41,097 nucleotides of DNA from an uncultured Clostridia bacterium (GCA_934130595.1 CAKOYF010000011.1:1-41097); one strand, 5' to 3'. Counted from the first letter of the stretch, positions 32,917 to 41,088 are shown. Translations and numbers: made by a program. The notes: generated by a model not told the origin, from the sequence alone.

Positions 32917-32958
32917 AAGCAAAAGCAGTAATTAGATAACTTTCTAATTACTGCTTTT
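32917..32958 (-). terminator. Hairpin/terminator after rsmG
   Basis: AAAAGCAGTAATTAGA (32921-32936) pairs perfectly with TCTAATTACTGCTTTT (32943-32958). On the minus strand it ends in TTTTGCTT, a modest U-tract. The rsmG stop is at 32961. Confidence 0.75.
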
Positions 32959-32960
32959 TG

Positions 32961-33704
32961 TTATAATGGATTCTTCTTTATTTTTCCATAGTTTCTAGGA
33001 TACTTTTCTGGTGTATTTCCAATCTTAGATATACACAAAATGTTTCTATTGTATTCTTCATTGTCTATAGTATATGAATACTCTACCTTTTCTTTTAGTT
33101 TTAATTTTAATGTATTTAATGCGTTTTTAGATAAGTCTATTTCTTCTTGTACGCTATCTCCCTTCATTACAATACATTTTCCATTTACTTTTACATAAGG
33201 ACTTACGTATTCAAGTAGTATTGGTAATTGTGCTACAGCCCTAGATACACTAGCATCATATGTTTCGTATAGTTTCTGTATTCTTACAACTTCTTCTGCT
33301 CTACCATGTACAATCTTTACATTTTTAAGCTCTAGCTTATCTACAACTTCTTGTAAGAAGATTAATCTTTTGTTTAGAGCATCAAGTAATGTAAATTCTT
33401 TGTCTGGATAATATATTGCAAGTACCATTCCAGGAAATCCTGCTCCTGTACCAACATCTATTAGATTATTTATATCTTTACCTATTAGTTTTGTACATTC
33501 TAAACAGTCTACAAAGTGTTTTACTATTATTCCATAATCATCTGTTATTGCTGTAAGATTCATCTTTTCATTCCACTCAACTAGTAACTCTTTATACATT
33601 TCTAATTTATCTAGTGTAGTTTCATTTGTTTCAATATTTTGAATATTACATTCTTTACATAATATTTCTTCAAATTCTTCTTTTGTCATATTATTACTTT
33701 TCAT
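32961..33704 (-). CDS. rsmG: 16S rRNA (guanine-N7) methyltransferase RsmG (GidB)
   Basis: This 247-residue SAM-dependent methyltransferase modifies G527 of 16S rRNA. It has LVEWNEKMNLTAITD, then motif I NLIDVGTGAGFPGMVLAI and ITLLDALNKRLIFLQEV-like FTLLDALNKRLIFL. Further on are GRAEEV, SRAVAQLPILLEYVSPYVK and MKGDS. Complete length. AAGGAG precedes the ATG. It lies 16 bases after mnmG, in the usual order. A parS-like sequence overlaps its start (33696-33711). Confidence 0.95.
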   Translation of the reverse strand: MKSNNMTKEEFEEILCKECNIQNIETNETTLDKLEMYKELLVEWNEKMNLTAITDDYGIIVKHFVDCLECTKLIGKDINNLIDVGTGAGFPGMVLAIYYPDKEFTLLDALNKRLIFLQEVVDKLELKNVKIVHGRAEEVVRIQKLYETYDASVSRAVAQLPILLEYVSPYVKVNGKCIVMKGDSVQEEIDLSKNALNTLKLKLKEKVEYSYTIDNEEYNRNILCISKIGNTPEKYPRNYGKIKKNPL

Positions 33705-33720
33705 GTGAAACTCCTTATAC

Positions 33721-35622
33721 CTACTTTATATTGTTTTGGCTTAAATATATAAGCAATACGGATATATCTGCTGGTGATACGCCTGATATTCTTGATGCTT
33801 GACCTACAGATAGTGGTTTCTGTTTATTTAGCTTTTGTCTTGCTTCTAAGCATAATCCTTTGATATCGTTATAATCTATATCTGGGCTTAGTTTCTTGTT
33901 TTCTAATTGTTTAAACTCATCTATTTGCTCTTGTTGTAACTTTATATATCCTTCATACTTAATTTGAATTTCAGCTTCTTGAACTACACTCTTTGGTAAC
34001 ACTTTTCTCTTCTTGTCTATTGGAGCTAAGTTAGCATAGTTTAATTCACTTCTTTTTAATAGGTCTGCTAACTTACAACCAGTAGATAGCTTAGATGATC
34101 CAAGAGATTCTAATAGTTCATTTACTTCTTCTGTTGGTCTTACTGATGTAGCTCTAATACGCTCTACTTCTTGTCTTATACTATCTTTCTTTTCTAGGAA
34201 TTTCTTATATTTTTCTTCTGTAACTAGCCCTACTTTATATCCTTTTTCTGTAAGTCTTAAGTCTGCATTATCTTGTCTTAAAGCTAGTCTATATTCTGCT
34301 CTAGATGTCATCATTCTATATGGCTCGTTAGTTCCTTTAGTTACTAGATCATCTACTAAAACTCCTATATATGCTTCTGAACGATCTAATATTAATGGTT
34401 CTTTATCATCTACTTTTAATGCTGCATTTATTCCAGCTATAATTCCTTGTGCAGCTGCTTCTTCATATCCAGATGAACCGTTAACTTGTCCAGCAAAGAA
34501 TAATCCGTCAATTCCTTTATACTCTAAGCTTAACTTTAAGTTAGTAGAATCAATACAATCGTATTCTATTGCGTATGCTGGTCTCATCATTTTAGCATTT
34601 TCAAGTCCTGGTACAGTTCTATACATTTGTATTTGTACTTCTTCTGGTAATGATGAAGACATACCTTGAATATACATTTCAGATGTTTTCTCACCTAAAG
34701 GCTCAATAAATAGTTGATGTCTCTTCTTATCTGCAAATCTAACAACTTTATCCTCTATTGATGGACAATATCTTGGACCTGTAGATTTTAGCTTCATATC
34801 TTTATTTGCTGTGTAGATAGGTGATCTATCTAGATTTGCTCTAATTATCTTATGTGTTTCTTCGTTAGTATAAGTTAAATAACAAGAAACTTGTTTTTTA
34901 TTCAATATTTCTTCATTTCCTTCATTATCAAAAGAAAATGGAACTATTTCTTTATCTCCAAATTGCTCTTCCATCTTAGAAAAATCTATAGTTTTAGCAT
35001 TAATTCTTGCAGGAGTACCAGTTTTAAATCTTCTAAGCTCTACTCCTATATCTAATAGGCTTTGAGATAAGTCATTAGCTGGGAAAACTCCATCTGGACC
35101 ACTTGAATATGATACTTCACCAATTATTACTTTACCTTTTAGATAAGTACCAGTAGCAACAACTATTGTTTTAGCCTTAAAAGTAGCACCAATCTTAGTT
35201 TTAACACCTACTACTTTTCCATCTTCAACTAATATCTTTACTATTTCTGCTTGGTAAACGTCTAAATTTTCTTGTTGTTCCATAGTTTTCTTCATTTCTA
35301 TATGATACATTCTTCTATCTGACTGTACTCTTAATGAATGTACAGCTGGTCCCTTAGAAGTATTTAGCATTTTAGATTGTAAGAAAGTTTTATCTGCATT
35401 TTTAGCCATTTCTCCACCTAAAGCATCAATTTCTCTAACTAGATGTCCTTTTGAAGTACCACCTATACTTGGGTTACAAGGCATATTTGCAAGTGTATCT
35501 AAATTAATAACAAATGCTGCTGTCTTTTTACCCATACGAGCTGCTGCAAGTGCTGCTTCACATCCTGCATGTCCAGCTCCAATAACTATTACATCGTATT
35601 CTCCTAAACAATACTCACTCAT
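33721..35622 (-). CDS. mnmG: tRNA uridine-5-carboxymethylaminomethyl modification enzyme MnmG (GidA)
   Basis: This 633-residue FAD protein works with MnmE to modify the wobble uridine of several tRNAs. It has the dinucleotide site YDVIVIGAGHAGCEAALAAA, NMPCNPSIGGTSKGHLVREI, GTYLKGKVIIGE, RFKTGTPARI and FFAGQVNGSSGYEEAAAQG. The C-terminal helical domain ends with SGVSPADISVLLIYL. Full length. It lies 12 bases downstream of mnmE. Confidence 0.97.
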   Translation of the reverse strand: MSEYCLGEYDVIVIGAGHAGCEAALAAARMGKKTAAFVINLDTLANMPCNPSIGGTSKGHLVREIDALGGEMAKNADKTFLQSKMLNTSKGPAVHSLRVQSDRRMYHIEMKKTMEQQENLDVYQAEIVKILVEDGKVVGVKTKIGATFKAKTIVVATGTYLKGKVIIGEVSYSSGPDGVFPANDLSQSLLDIGVELRRFKTGTPARINAKTIDFSKMEEQFGDKEIVPFSFDNEGNEEILNKKQVSCYLTYTNEETHKIIRANLDRSPIYTANKDMKLKSTGPRYCPSIEDKVVRFADKKRHQLFIEPLGEKTSEMYIQGMSSSLPEEVQIQMYRTVPGLENAKMMRPAYAIEYDCIDSTNLKLSLEYKGIDGLFFAGQVNGSSGYEEAAAQGIIAGINAALKVDDKEPLILDRSEAYIGVLVDDLVTKGTNEPYRMMTSRAEYRLALRQDNADLRLTEKGYKVGLVTEEKYKKFLEKKDSIRQEVERIRATSVRPTEEVNELLESLGSSKLSTGCKLADLLKRSELNYANLAPIDKKRKVLPKSVVQEAEIQIKYEGYIKLQQEQIDEFKQLENKKLSPDIDYNDIKGLCLEARQKLNKQKPLSVGQASRISGVSPADISVLLIYLSQNNIK

Positions 35623-35634
35623 TATCTTTCCTCC

Positions 35635-37008
35635 TTATTTTCCTAAACAAAACTTTTCAAAAATCTTAGCTATAATATCTTGTGTTACGTCTGCACCAAT
35701 GATTTCTCCTAGTGTTTTTGTACTCTTTTTAACATATATAGATACAATATCTATTGGTTGACCTAGTGCTATCTCTTTTTTAGCATCTTCTAAGTAATTT
35801 ACAGCTTTTTTCAATAAATCTTTATGTCTTTCGTTTGTAATTATTAGCTCATGTGAGTAATCTAAATCTGTAGAATCAAAAAGATTTACTATTTTTTCTT
35901 TTAATTCGTCTATACCAACATTATCTTTTACAGATATTAATACAGGCTTATTTATGTTGTTTTTTTCTAGCTCGTCCATAATATCCTTTATATCATCTTT
36001 TGATGCTATATCTGACTTATTTATTACTGTTATATATTTTAATCCTTTATTTTGGATTTTAGAAAGTATCTCAAAATCTTGCTTTGCTATACCCTCTTCA
36101 CCATTTATAATGTATAGCACTAAATCCATTTCTTCTAGTATTTTCAAGCTTTTTTCGACACCTATTTTTTCAATAATATCTTCAGTATCTCTTATTCCTG
36201 CAGTATCTGATATATTTAAAACAATATTACCTAAATTAATTGTTTCTTCTACTATATCTCTTGTAGTACCAGGAATATTAGTTACTATAGCCTTTTCGTA
36301 ATGTGCTAAATTATTTAATAATGAAGATTTACCAACATTTGGTTTACCTAGTATTGCTACATTTACACCATTTTTAATATATTTTCCATGTTCATATGTA
36401 TCAAGTATATGCTGTATTTGAGATATTTTCTTATCCAATAGGCTAATTATACTTGTTGGTTCTACTTCTTCGTAGTCATATTCTGGATAATCTACACTAA
36501 CTTCAATTTGAGCCATTAATTCAACTAATTCTTCTCTAAGTTCACGTATTTTTTTAGATAAGTCGCCTTCCATATTTTTAGCAGCAATTCTGCTTTCTGT
36601 CTTAGTTTTAGCATTAATTAAGTTAATTACAGCCTCTGCTTGAGATAAATCCATTTTACCATTTAAAAAGGCTCTTTTAGAGAATTCGCCAGGTTTTGCT
36701 AGAGTTGCACCACTTTCAAGCACTAGTTCTAGTATTTCCTTTGTTACTTGATTTCCTCCATGACAGTTAATCTCACATACATCTTCACCAGTATATGAAT
36801 GAGGAGCCTTAAAATATGATACTAAAACATTATCTAAAACTTCTCCATCATCTAATATTTTTCCATAAATAATATGATTTGGTTCTAATTTTGCACTAGA
36901 TTTAAATATTTTATTTACTATATTTAGACTATTATTACCACTTATTCTAATAATACTAATTCCACTATTAGATAAAGCAGTACCAATAGCAGCAATTGTT
37001 GTAGACAT
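35635..37008 (-). CDS. mnmE: tRNA modification GTPase MnmE (TrmE)
   Basis: This 457-residue protein has the N-terminal formyl-THF-binding domain (TIAAIGTALSNSGISIIRIS, then CEINCHGG). The inserted G domain has G1 GKPNVGKSSL, G2 TNIPGTTRDIVEE, G3 DTAG and G4 NKSD. The conserved C-terminus FCLGK carries the catalytic-site Cys. AAGGAGG precedes the ATG. Its leader holds a strong hairpin (37028-37084). Confidence 0.97.
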   Translation of the reverse strand: MSTTIAAIGTALSNSGISIIRISGNNSLNIVNKIFKSSAKLEPNHIIYGKILDDGEVLDNVLVSYFKAPHSYTGEDVCEINCHGGNQVTKEILELVLESGATLAKPGEFSKRAFLNGKMDLSQAEAVINLINAKTKTESRIAAKNMEGDLSKKIRELREELVELMAQIEVSVDYPEYDYEEVEPTSIISLLDKKISQIQHILDTYEHGKYIKNGVNVAILGKPNVGKSSLLNNLAHYEKAIVTNIPGTTRDIVEETINLGNIVLNISDTAGIRDTEDIIEKIGVEKSLKILEEMDLVLYIINGEEGIAKQDFEILSKIQNKGLKYITVINKSDIASKDDIKDIMDELEKNNINKPVLISVKDNVGIDELKEKIVNLFDSTDLDYSHELIITNERHKDLLKKAVNYLEDAKKEIALGQPIDIVSIYVKKSTKTLGEIIGADVTQDIIAKIFEKFCLGK

Positions 37009-37027
37009 AATTTTCCTCCTTTTTACT

Positions 37028-37107
37028 AAAAAGAACCCAGTGAGTAGAAATAACGTATATTATACTTCTACATCACTGAGTTCTATTTAACTTTCACCTA
37101 AATAGAA
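37028..37107 (-). terminator. Terminator/attenuator-like hairpins between the 49-aa gene and mnmE
   Basis: On the minus strand AGAACTCAGTGA with TGTAGAA pairs with TTCTAC and TCACTGGGTTCT (37032-37084), followed by TTTTTAGT. This is an intrinsic terminator just before the mnmE binding site. A second helix, TTCTATTTA with TAAATAGAA (37081-37089 with 37099-37107), shares the four bases at 37081-37084 with the first. The two structures can therefore compete. The terminator loop contains TATAAT, which might be a -10 for mnmE. Confidence 0.65.
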
Positions 37108-37125
37108 TGGTGATTTATATATTTT

Positions 37126-37275
37126 TTATTCTATTCCTAAGTCATCTCTTACAATTGACTTATCATTAGTAGCAGATTCTCCTGCTTCTTTTTTTAACTT
37201 ACTTGTAGGCCATTGTTCAATATGATCAGTATGTTCGTCTAAAAACTTTTCAAAGTTTTCTTTTTCATTATCCAT
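37126..37275 (-). CDS. Small acidic protein between khpB and mnmE, 49 aa
   Basis: This short gene encodes a 49-residue acidic protein beginning MDNEKENFEKFLDEHTDHIE, then QWPTSKLKKEAG and a C-terminal SIVRDDLGIE. An excellent binding site (TAGGAGG, then TTTTGAAT) precedes the ATG. I do not recognise a family. It lies 21 bases after the khpB stop and before a terminator, so it is the last gene of the rpmH-khpB transcript. The conserved operon does not normally have a gene here. Confidence 0.7.
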   Translation of the reverse strand: MDNEKENFEKFLDEHTDHIEQWPTSKLKKEAGESATNDKSIVRDDLGIE

Positions 37276-37296
37276 ATTCAAAACCTCCTAAAAAAA

Positions 37297-37959
37297 TTAT
37301 CTATATTGATATTTTCTTTTAATAACAACTCTTCTTCTAGGCTCTTCACCAATAGATTCAGTCTCTACATCTTTTCTATCAGCTAGTTCTCTATGAATTA
37401 TTAGTCTTTCGTATGCAGACATTGGCTCAAGCTTTATTGGTCTTCTAAACTTAACACAGTTTGCAGCCATTTTATTAGCTAGTTTTCTAAGTTTTTCTTC
37501 TTTTTTCTTTTTATAATCATTGATTTCTACAAATACTTTAGCATAATCTTCATCTTCTCTTTGAAGCATTGAGTTTAATAAAGATTGAAATGCTTCTATA
37601 GTTTTACCTTTATACCCTATTAAATGTGACATATCATCACCTTTAATAACTAGATTTAATTGGTTTCCATCTTTAGTAATTGTATATGATACTTGCTCAT
37701 TTGTTATTTCAAATATATTTTTTAGTATTTCTTCTAGTCTTTCTTGTGTTTTTTGAGCTTGTTCTTCTGATATTTTTTTATCTACTGTAAGTCTTACTTT
37801 AGCAAGCTTTGCAGATAAAATTCCTAAAACTCCACCATTTGAAGGTTCTTCAAGAACTTCTATTTTTACGTCATCTCTAGATACTTTTAATTCCTCTAGA
37901 CCTTTTCTAATGGCTTCTTCTACTGTTTTTCCAATTTGTTCAGTTACTTTTTTAGTCAT
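37297..37959 (-). CDS. khpB: RNA-binding protein KhpB (Jag/EloR)
   Basis: This 220-residue protein has three parts. The Jag_N domain has IGKTVEEAIRKGLEEL, DDVKIEVLEEPSNGGVLGIL. The KH domain has VIKGDDMSHLIGYKGKTIEA, with the GxxG-like GYKG. The C-terminal R3H domain has LEPMSAYERLIIHRELAD, ending in GEEPRRRVVIKRK. KhpB binds RNA with KhpA and influences cell elongation and division in Bacillota. I chose the ATG at 37959 (GGGTGA upstream), which overlaps yidC by 8 bases; the longer frame to 38010 only reads the end of yidC. Confidence 0.94.
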   Translation of the reverse strand: MTKKVTEQIGKTVEEAIRKGLEELKVSRDDVKIEVLEEPSNGGVLGILSAKLAKVRLTVDKKISEEQAQKTQERLEEILKNIFEITNEQVSYTITKDGNQLNLVIKGDDMSHLIGYKGKTIEAFQSLLNSMLQREDEDYAKVFVEINDYKKKKEEKLRKLANKMAANCVKFRRPIKLEPMSAYERLIIHRELADRKDVETESIGEEPRRRVVIKRKYQYR

Positions 37960-38842
37960 TGTTTTCACCCTTTCCAAGGAATAACACTTTATTTTTTTTG
38001 TTTTTATCATTATTTTTGTTTAAATCTTTATCTTCCATTAATTTATCTATTAATAATTGTTGGCCCATACCTAAAATTGTACCAAATAACCAGTAAACTC
38101 CTAGTGCTAATGGCCATGCATATGAGAAATATGCAGAAAGTATTGGCATCATAATATTCATAGATTTTTGCATCTCAGCTTGATCTTCAGACATTGTATT
38201 TTTAGATTTTCTCATCATTAATTGGTTACTTAATAATGAAAAAACTAATGTCAATACAGGAATTACTAGAGTCCATTTACTTACACGTTTTGTTTCATCT
38301 TTAGAAAATGCATCTTTTGGTGTATCTCCTAAACTAATCTTATCTCCAATTTTCATATCTAGTAAGTCATATTCTTTTGCAATATTTATTTCATAAGCTT
38401 TCATCTCATTGTCAGTTACTTCCTCGCCTTCAGCCTTGTTTAAATATTGTGCTGTGTATGTTTTTATCTCACTTTTATCCATTTGAGCAATATATGTTAA
38501 TGGTTGTTTTACAACGAAAAACATTGCTATAACAATTGGAATTTGAATAATTGGTAATAAGCAACCACCTAAAGGACTTATCTTGTTATCTGCATATAAC
38601 TTAGTTAATTCTTCATTAAGTTTTACTGGATTATCCTTGTATTTTTCTCTAAGTTTCTTGTCCTCTGGTGCTATTTTTTGTAGTCCTGCTGTAGATTTTA
38701 GCTGTTTAAGCATTAATGGGAAAAGTATTAACTTTGTTAGGAAAGTAAATATTAATAGAGCTATAAGGTAATTGTTACCAACTACACTATATATTAGTCT
38801 AATAATACCTCCTAAAATACCTGAAATAAAGTCGATCATCAA
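37952..38842 (-). CDS. yidC: Membrane protein insertase YidC/Oxa1
   Basis: The 296-residue protein has the conserved membrane core. It begins with IDFISGILGGIIRLIYSVVG, then YLIALLIFTFLTKLILFPLM with the conserved basic residue in the next segment. After that come SPLGGCLLPIIQIPIVIAMF, VIPVLTLVFSLLSNQLMM and LALGVYWLFGTILGMGQQLL. It lacks an N-terminal lipoprotein signal, unlike SpoIIIJ of Bacillus, and has a Glu/Lys-rich insert (about 125-180). It inserts and folds membrane proteins. It could start at either of two adjacent ATGs (38842 or 38839) after GGGGGA. Confidence 0.95.
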   Translation of the reverse strand: MMIDFISGILGGIIRLIYSVVGNNYLIALLIFTFLTKLILFPLMLKQLKSTAGLQKIAPEDKKLREKYKDNPVKLNEELTKLYADNKISPLGGCLLPIIQIPIVIAMFFVVKQPLTYIAQMDKSEIKTYTAQYLNKAEGEEVTDNEMKAYEINIAKEYDLLDMKIGDKISLGDTPKDAFSKDETKRVSKWTLVIPVLTLVFSLLSNQLMMRKSKNTMSEDQAEMQKSMNIMMPILSAYFSYAWPLALGVYWLFGTILGMGQQLLIDKLMEDKDLNKNNDKNKKNKVLFLGKGENND

Positions 38843-38855
38843 TATCCCCCATTCA

Positions 38856-39086
38856 TTACTTTAGTAAATCCACTCCGCCTTTTGAAAATGGATTACATTT
38901 TAGTATTCTTATTATACCTAATAAACTACCTTTGATTATACCATATTTGTCAACCGCTTGCCTAGTGTATTCAGAGCAAGTTGGGTAATATTTACAATGC
39001 TTTGGAAAGCATGGTGAAATGTACTTTTGGTATAGCCTAATTAAATATACTAACATTCTTCTTGGCAATAGTATTATTTTATGCAT
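38856..39086 (-). CDS. yidD: Membrane protein insertion efficiency factor YidD
   Basis: This 76-residue protein has the conserved core LIRLYQKYISPCFPKHCKYY, then PTCSEYTRQAVDKYG, and GIIRILKCNPFSKGGVD, with its three conserved cysteine areas. It helps YidC-dependent insertion. The ATG at 39086 has GGAG upstream; the frame extends to a TTG at 39095. It overlaps rnpA by 8 bases. Confidence 0.94.
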   Translation of the reverse strand: MHKIILLPRRMLVYLIRLYQKYISPCFPKHCKYYPTCSEYTRQAVDKYGIIKGSLLGIIRILKCNPFSKGGVDLLK

Positions 39087-39438
39087 ATAGTTCAAGCTCC
39101 TTGAAGCAGTTTATTATGTCTTCTTTAATTATTTGAAAATTCATTTCTTTGCCTATTGTATCTTTTTTGTACATTACAACAAAATTGTATCCTTTTTTTA
39201 GTTTTGTTTCTTCTTCTTTATACACTTCTCTGCCATAACGTTTTAGCTTATTTCTTTGAACACTATTACCGTTCTTTTTAGAAACACACACAGCAAAGAA
39301 ATTCATACTATCTTTTGTTGTATCTGCCATCTTAGTTTTGCAAGCATGTACTACAACATAATTGCCTTTAGCATATTCTCCCTTTTTAAAGATATACTTG
39401 AATACTTTATTCTTTTTTATTCTAAGCGTATATTTCAT
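39079..39438 (-). CDS. rnpA: Ribonuclease P protein component RnpA
   Basis: A 119-residue basic protein with RLKKNKVFKYIFKKG-like start YTLRIKKNKVFKYIFKKGEY. The signature RNKLKRYGREVYKEEE (R-N-x-x-K-R) is at about residues 65-80, followed by YNFVVMYKKDT. It binds the RNase P RNA and helps process tRNA 5' ends. GGGATGAAAG precedes the ATG. It lies between rpmH and yidD as usual. Confidence 0.95.
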   Translation of the reverse strand: MKYTLRIKKNKVFKYIFKKGEYAKGNYVVVHACKTKMADTTKDSMNFFAVCVSKKNGNSVQRNKLKRYGREVYKEEETKLKKGYNFVVMYKKDTIGKEMNFQIIKEDIINCFKELELYA

Positions 39439-39456
39439 TTTCTTTCATCCCTTACA

Positions 39457-39491
39457 TTTAAAAAAGTGGATATGAAAAATCATACCCACTT
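39457..39491 (-). terminator. Hairpin with U-tract between rpmH and rnpA
   Basis: AAGTGGATATG (39464-39474) pairs with CATACCCACTT (39481-39491), with one mismatch-like G-U. A-run before it gives a U-tract on the minus strand. It may be a partial terminator that lets more rpmH than rnpA mRNA be made. Confidence 0.65.
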
Positions 39492-39500
39492 ACATATTAA

Positions 39501-39635
39501 TTAGGCACAAAGTACTTTTCTACCCTTTGCTCTTCTTAATTTTAATACTTTTCTTCCTGATGATGTTGACATTCTTTTTCTAAATCCGTGTACTTTTTGT
39601 GTTTGTCTTGTTTTTGGTTGATATGTTCTTTTCAT
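39501..39635 (-). CDS. rpmH: 50S ribosomal protein L34
   Basis: The 44-residue protein is L34: MKRTYQPKTRQTQKVHGFRK, then RMSTSSGRKVLKLRRAKGRK and VLCA. AGGAGGTGTAGTAAC precedes the ATG. It is the first gene of the minus-strand rpmH-rnpA-yidD-yidC-khpB transcript, from the promoter at 39747-39775. Confidence 0.97.
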   Translation of the reverse strand: MKRTYQPKTRQTQKVHGFRKRMSTSSGRKVLKLRRAKGRKVLCA

Positions 39636-39746
39636 GTTACTACACCTCCTAAACGATATATATCTATTAAATAATTTTTCAACTCAAAAAAATAAATGCT
39701 AATCATATACTAAATTAGACATTTAAACATTTGTATAAGTGGAACT

Positions 39747-39775
39747 ATTATACACTATTTTATTTCTTTTGTCAA
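39747..39775 (-). promoter_or_regulatory. Sigma-A promoter of the rpmH operon
   Basis: TTGACA (39770-39775) and TATAAT (39747-39752), both perfect, spacer 17 bases, about 112 bases before the rpmH ATG. No gene or other clear signal was seen between it and the first DnaA box at 40064. Confidence 0.88.
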
Positions 39776-40129
39776 CCCTAAGCATAGCAATAATTACAGC
39801 TTAGGCACTTTGTTACAAGCTATATATACCGTACCAACTTTTCACATATCACTTTGTACATTATAAAAAGATGGTATCATATTCCCTAAATTTAACTTGT
39901 CCAAAATTTTTGGTTAGATATTTTACAACATTTCGTTTGCTTTGTCAATACCCCAATTGAGCCCTGAAATTTCCGTGAAAAGTAGCGTTTTTTTGCCTCC
40001 GAATTATGTATACTTGTAAACTACAAATTTGACCATCCTTGACTTTTAAAAATGTTTTTGCCCTGTGGATAACTCTGAAAGCATATAAAAATATACCAAT
40101 TTTTTATCTAAAAACTACATAATTTTTAA

Positions 40130-40706
40130 AGTTATCCACAGTTTTTATGTAAAGTGGCACACTAGGGAATTGATTTTGAAAAAAATTTTGCGCAATGTTT
40201 TTTTGACCAAAAAGTTTTCACAGCAAAAAAACGCTAAAGTAGTGCAATTTCAATATGTGTAGGTGTCATAAAATATCTTAATTTTTGTGAAAAGTTTTTG
40301 AGTTATCCACAGTTTTTATGTTTATTTTCACACTTTGAATTCATTCAAAAATGGAGTTATCCACAGGGGGTGTGGATAACTCTGTGGATAACTTTTGATT
40401 TTTTACCCAATTTTTCGAAAATTTATTTGTAATTTACAACCCGGTATTCTTTCTTTATTTAAATATATTTTGACCGAATTATACTTTACATATATCAAAA
40501 ATTGAAAAAACGCTGTGAAAAGTTTTTTTTGCGCAATTGACATAAATATATATATAAAACTATTTTTTTCGTTTTTTCTCCTTTTACAAAAACGGCTATT
40601 TTACTACGTTTTACGCCTTTTTTATGTAATTATTTCACGTTTATTACAAAAAAATTGCTAAACTGTTAAAATCTGCAGTTTTGAAAGTTATCCACAGTTT
40701 TTATGT
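40130..40706 (+). repeat. Three identical 21-base repeats each containing a DnaA box
   Basis: AGTTATCCACAG followed by TTTTTATGT occurs without mismatch at 40130-40150, 40301-40321 and 40686-40706. The identity goes beyond the 9-base box, so the unit was copied or the flanks are selected. Confidence 0.85.
40355..40381. repeat. Inverted DnaA-box pair, copy 1
   Basis: TTATCCACA (40357-40365) and TGTGGATAA (40371-40379) face each other across GGGGG. The 27-base unit 40355-40381 is identical to 40730-40756. A third box (40383-40391) follows at once. Confidence 0.9.
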
Positions 40707-40729
40707 GAACAAGCAAAAATTTTCCAAAA

Positions 40730-40756
40730 AGTTATCCACAGGGGGTGTGGATAACT
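40730..40756. repeat. Inverted DnaA-box pair, copy 2
   Basis: An exact copy of the 27-base unit at 40355-40381. It is followed by two more plus-strand boxes at 40764 and 40776, making the densest box cluster in the region. Confidence 0.9.
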
Positions 40757-40829
40757 TGGCTAGTTATCCACAGAGTTATCCACAGGGTAGACACCCTTCA
40801 AACCCTTGCAAATGGCGGATTTTTAAAAG

Positions 40830-40900
40830 TTATCCACATTATCCACAGCCCCTACTACTACTACTATTTAATAATAAATAAATAACTTAATTTTTAATTA
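40830..40900 (+). other. Basal unwinding module: tandem DnaA boxes, GC spacer, DnaA-trios, AT-rich DUE
   Basis: Two head-to-tail boxes without a gap (40830-40838, 40839-40847) are followed by GCCC (40848-40851) and five perfect CTA repeats (40852-40866). On the other strand these read 3'-GAT-5', the DnaA-trio element described in B. subtilis. A purely A/T stretch follows with only one C (40867-40900). The order and spacing match the B. subtilis unwinding site, where DnaA boxes guide a DnaA filament onto single-stranded trios. Confidence 0.85.
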
Positions 40901-40921
40901 ACGCGCGTGCGCGCGCGCATG
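40901..40921. repeat. Alternating purine-pyrimidine (CG) tract, Z-DNA-prone
   Basis: Twenty-one bases alternate strictly between purine and pyrimidine, starting ACGCGCGTGC and continuing with CG steps to CATG. It directly follows the AT-rich unwinding region and is the most GC-rich stretch in the origin, in a genome that otherwise avoids CG steps. Confidence 0.9.
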
Positions 40922-41044
40922 AGAAAAAAATTGGTTTACATTTTTCTGTGGAAAAATAAAAAAATAATAGCCTAAAAAAATATTAAAAAATTTTTTAAAA
41001 AAATTAAAAAAATTATTTTTGAGTACAAAAAAAATAAAAATTAA

Positions 41045-41088
41045 TTATCCACATTATCAACAAATTGAATTGTGGAAATTGTGGATAA
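41045..41088. other. DnaA-box group at the right edge, probable dnaA leader
   Basis: TTATCCACA (41045), the variant TTATCAACA directly after it (41054), TGTGGAAAT (41071) and TGTGGATAA (41080). The group lies after a 120-base A/T-rich stretch (40922-41044) and just before the expected dnaA gene, a place where DnaA could repress its own gene. Confidence 0.75.

Noticed and set aside
40469..40566. dnaA promoters in oriC (TTGACC/TATCAA at 40470-40498; TTGACA/TATTTT at 40537-40566)
   Set aside because: The -10 elements are poor, and such hexamers are expected by chance in this AT-rich DNA. They are mentioned in the oriC entry only.
40681..40881. 66-codon open frame on the plus strand in oriC
   Set aside because: It is made of DnaA boxes and trios read in one frame, has no ribosome binding site, and its product is low-complexity.
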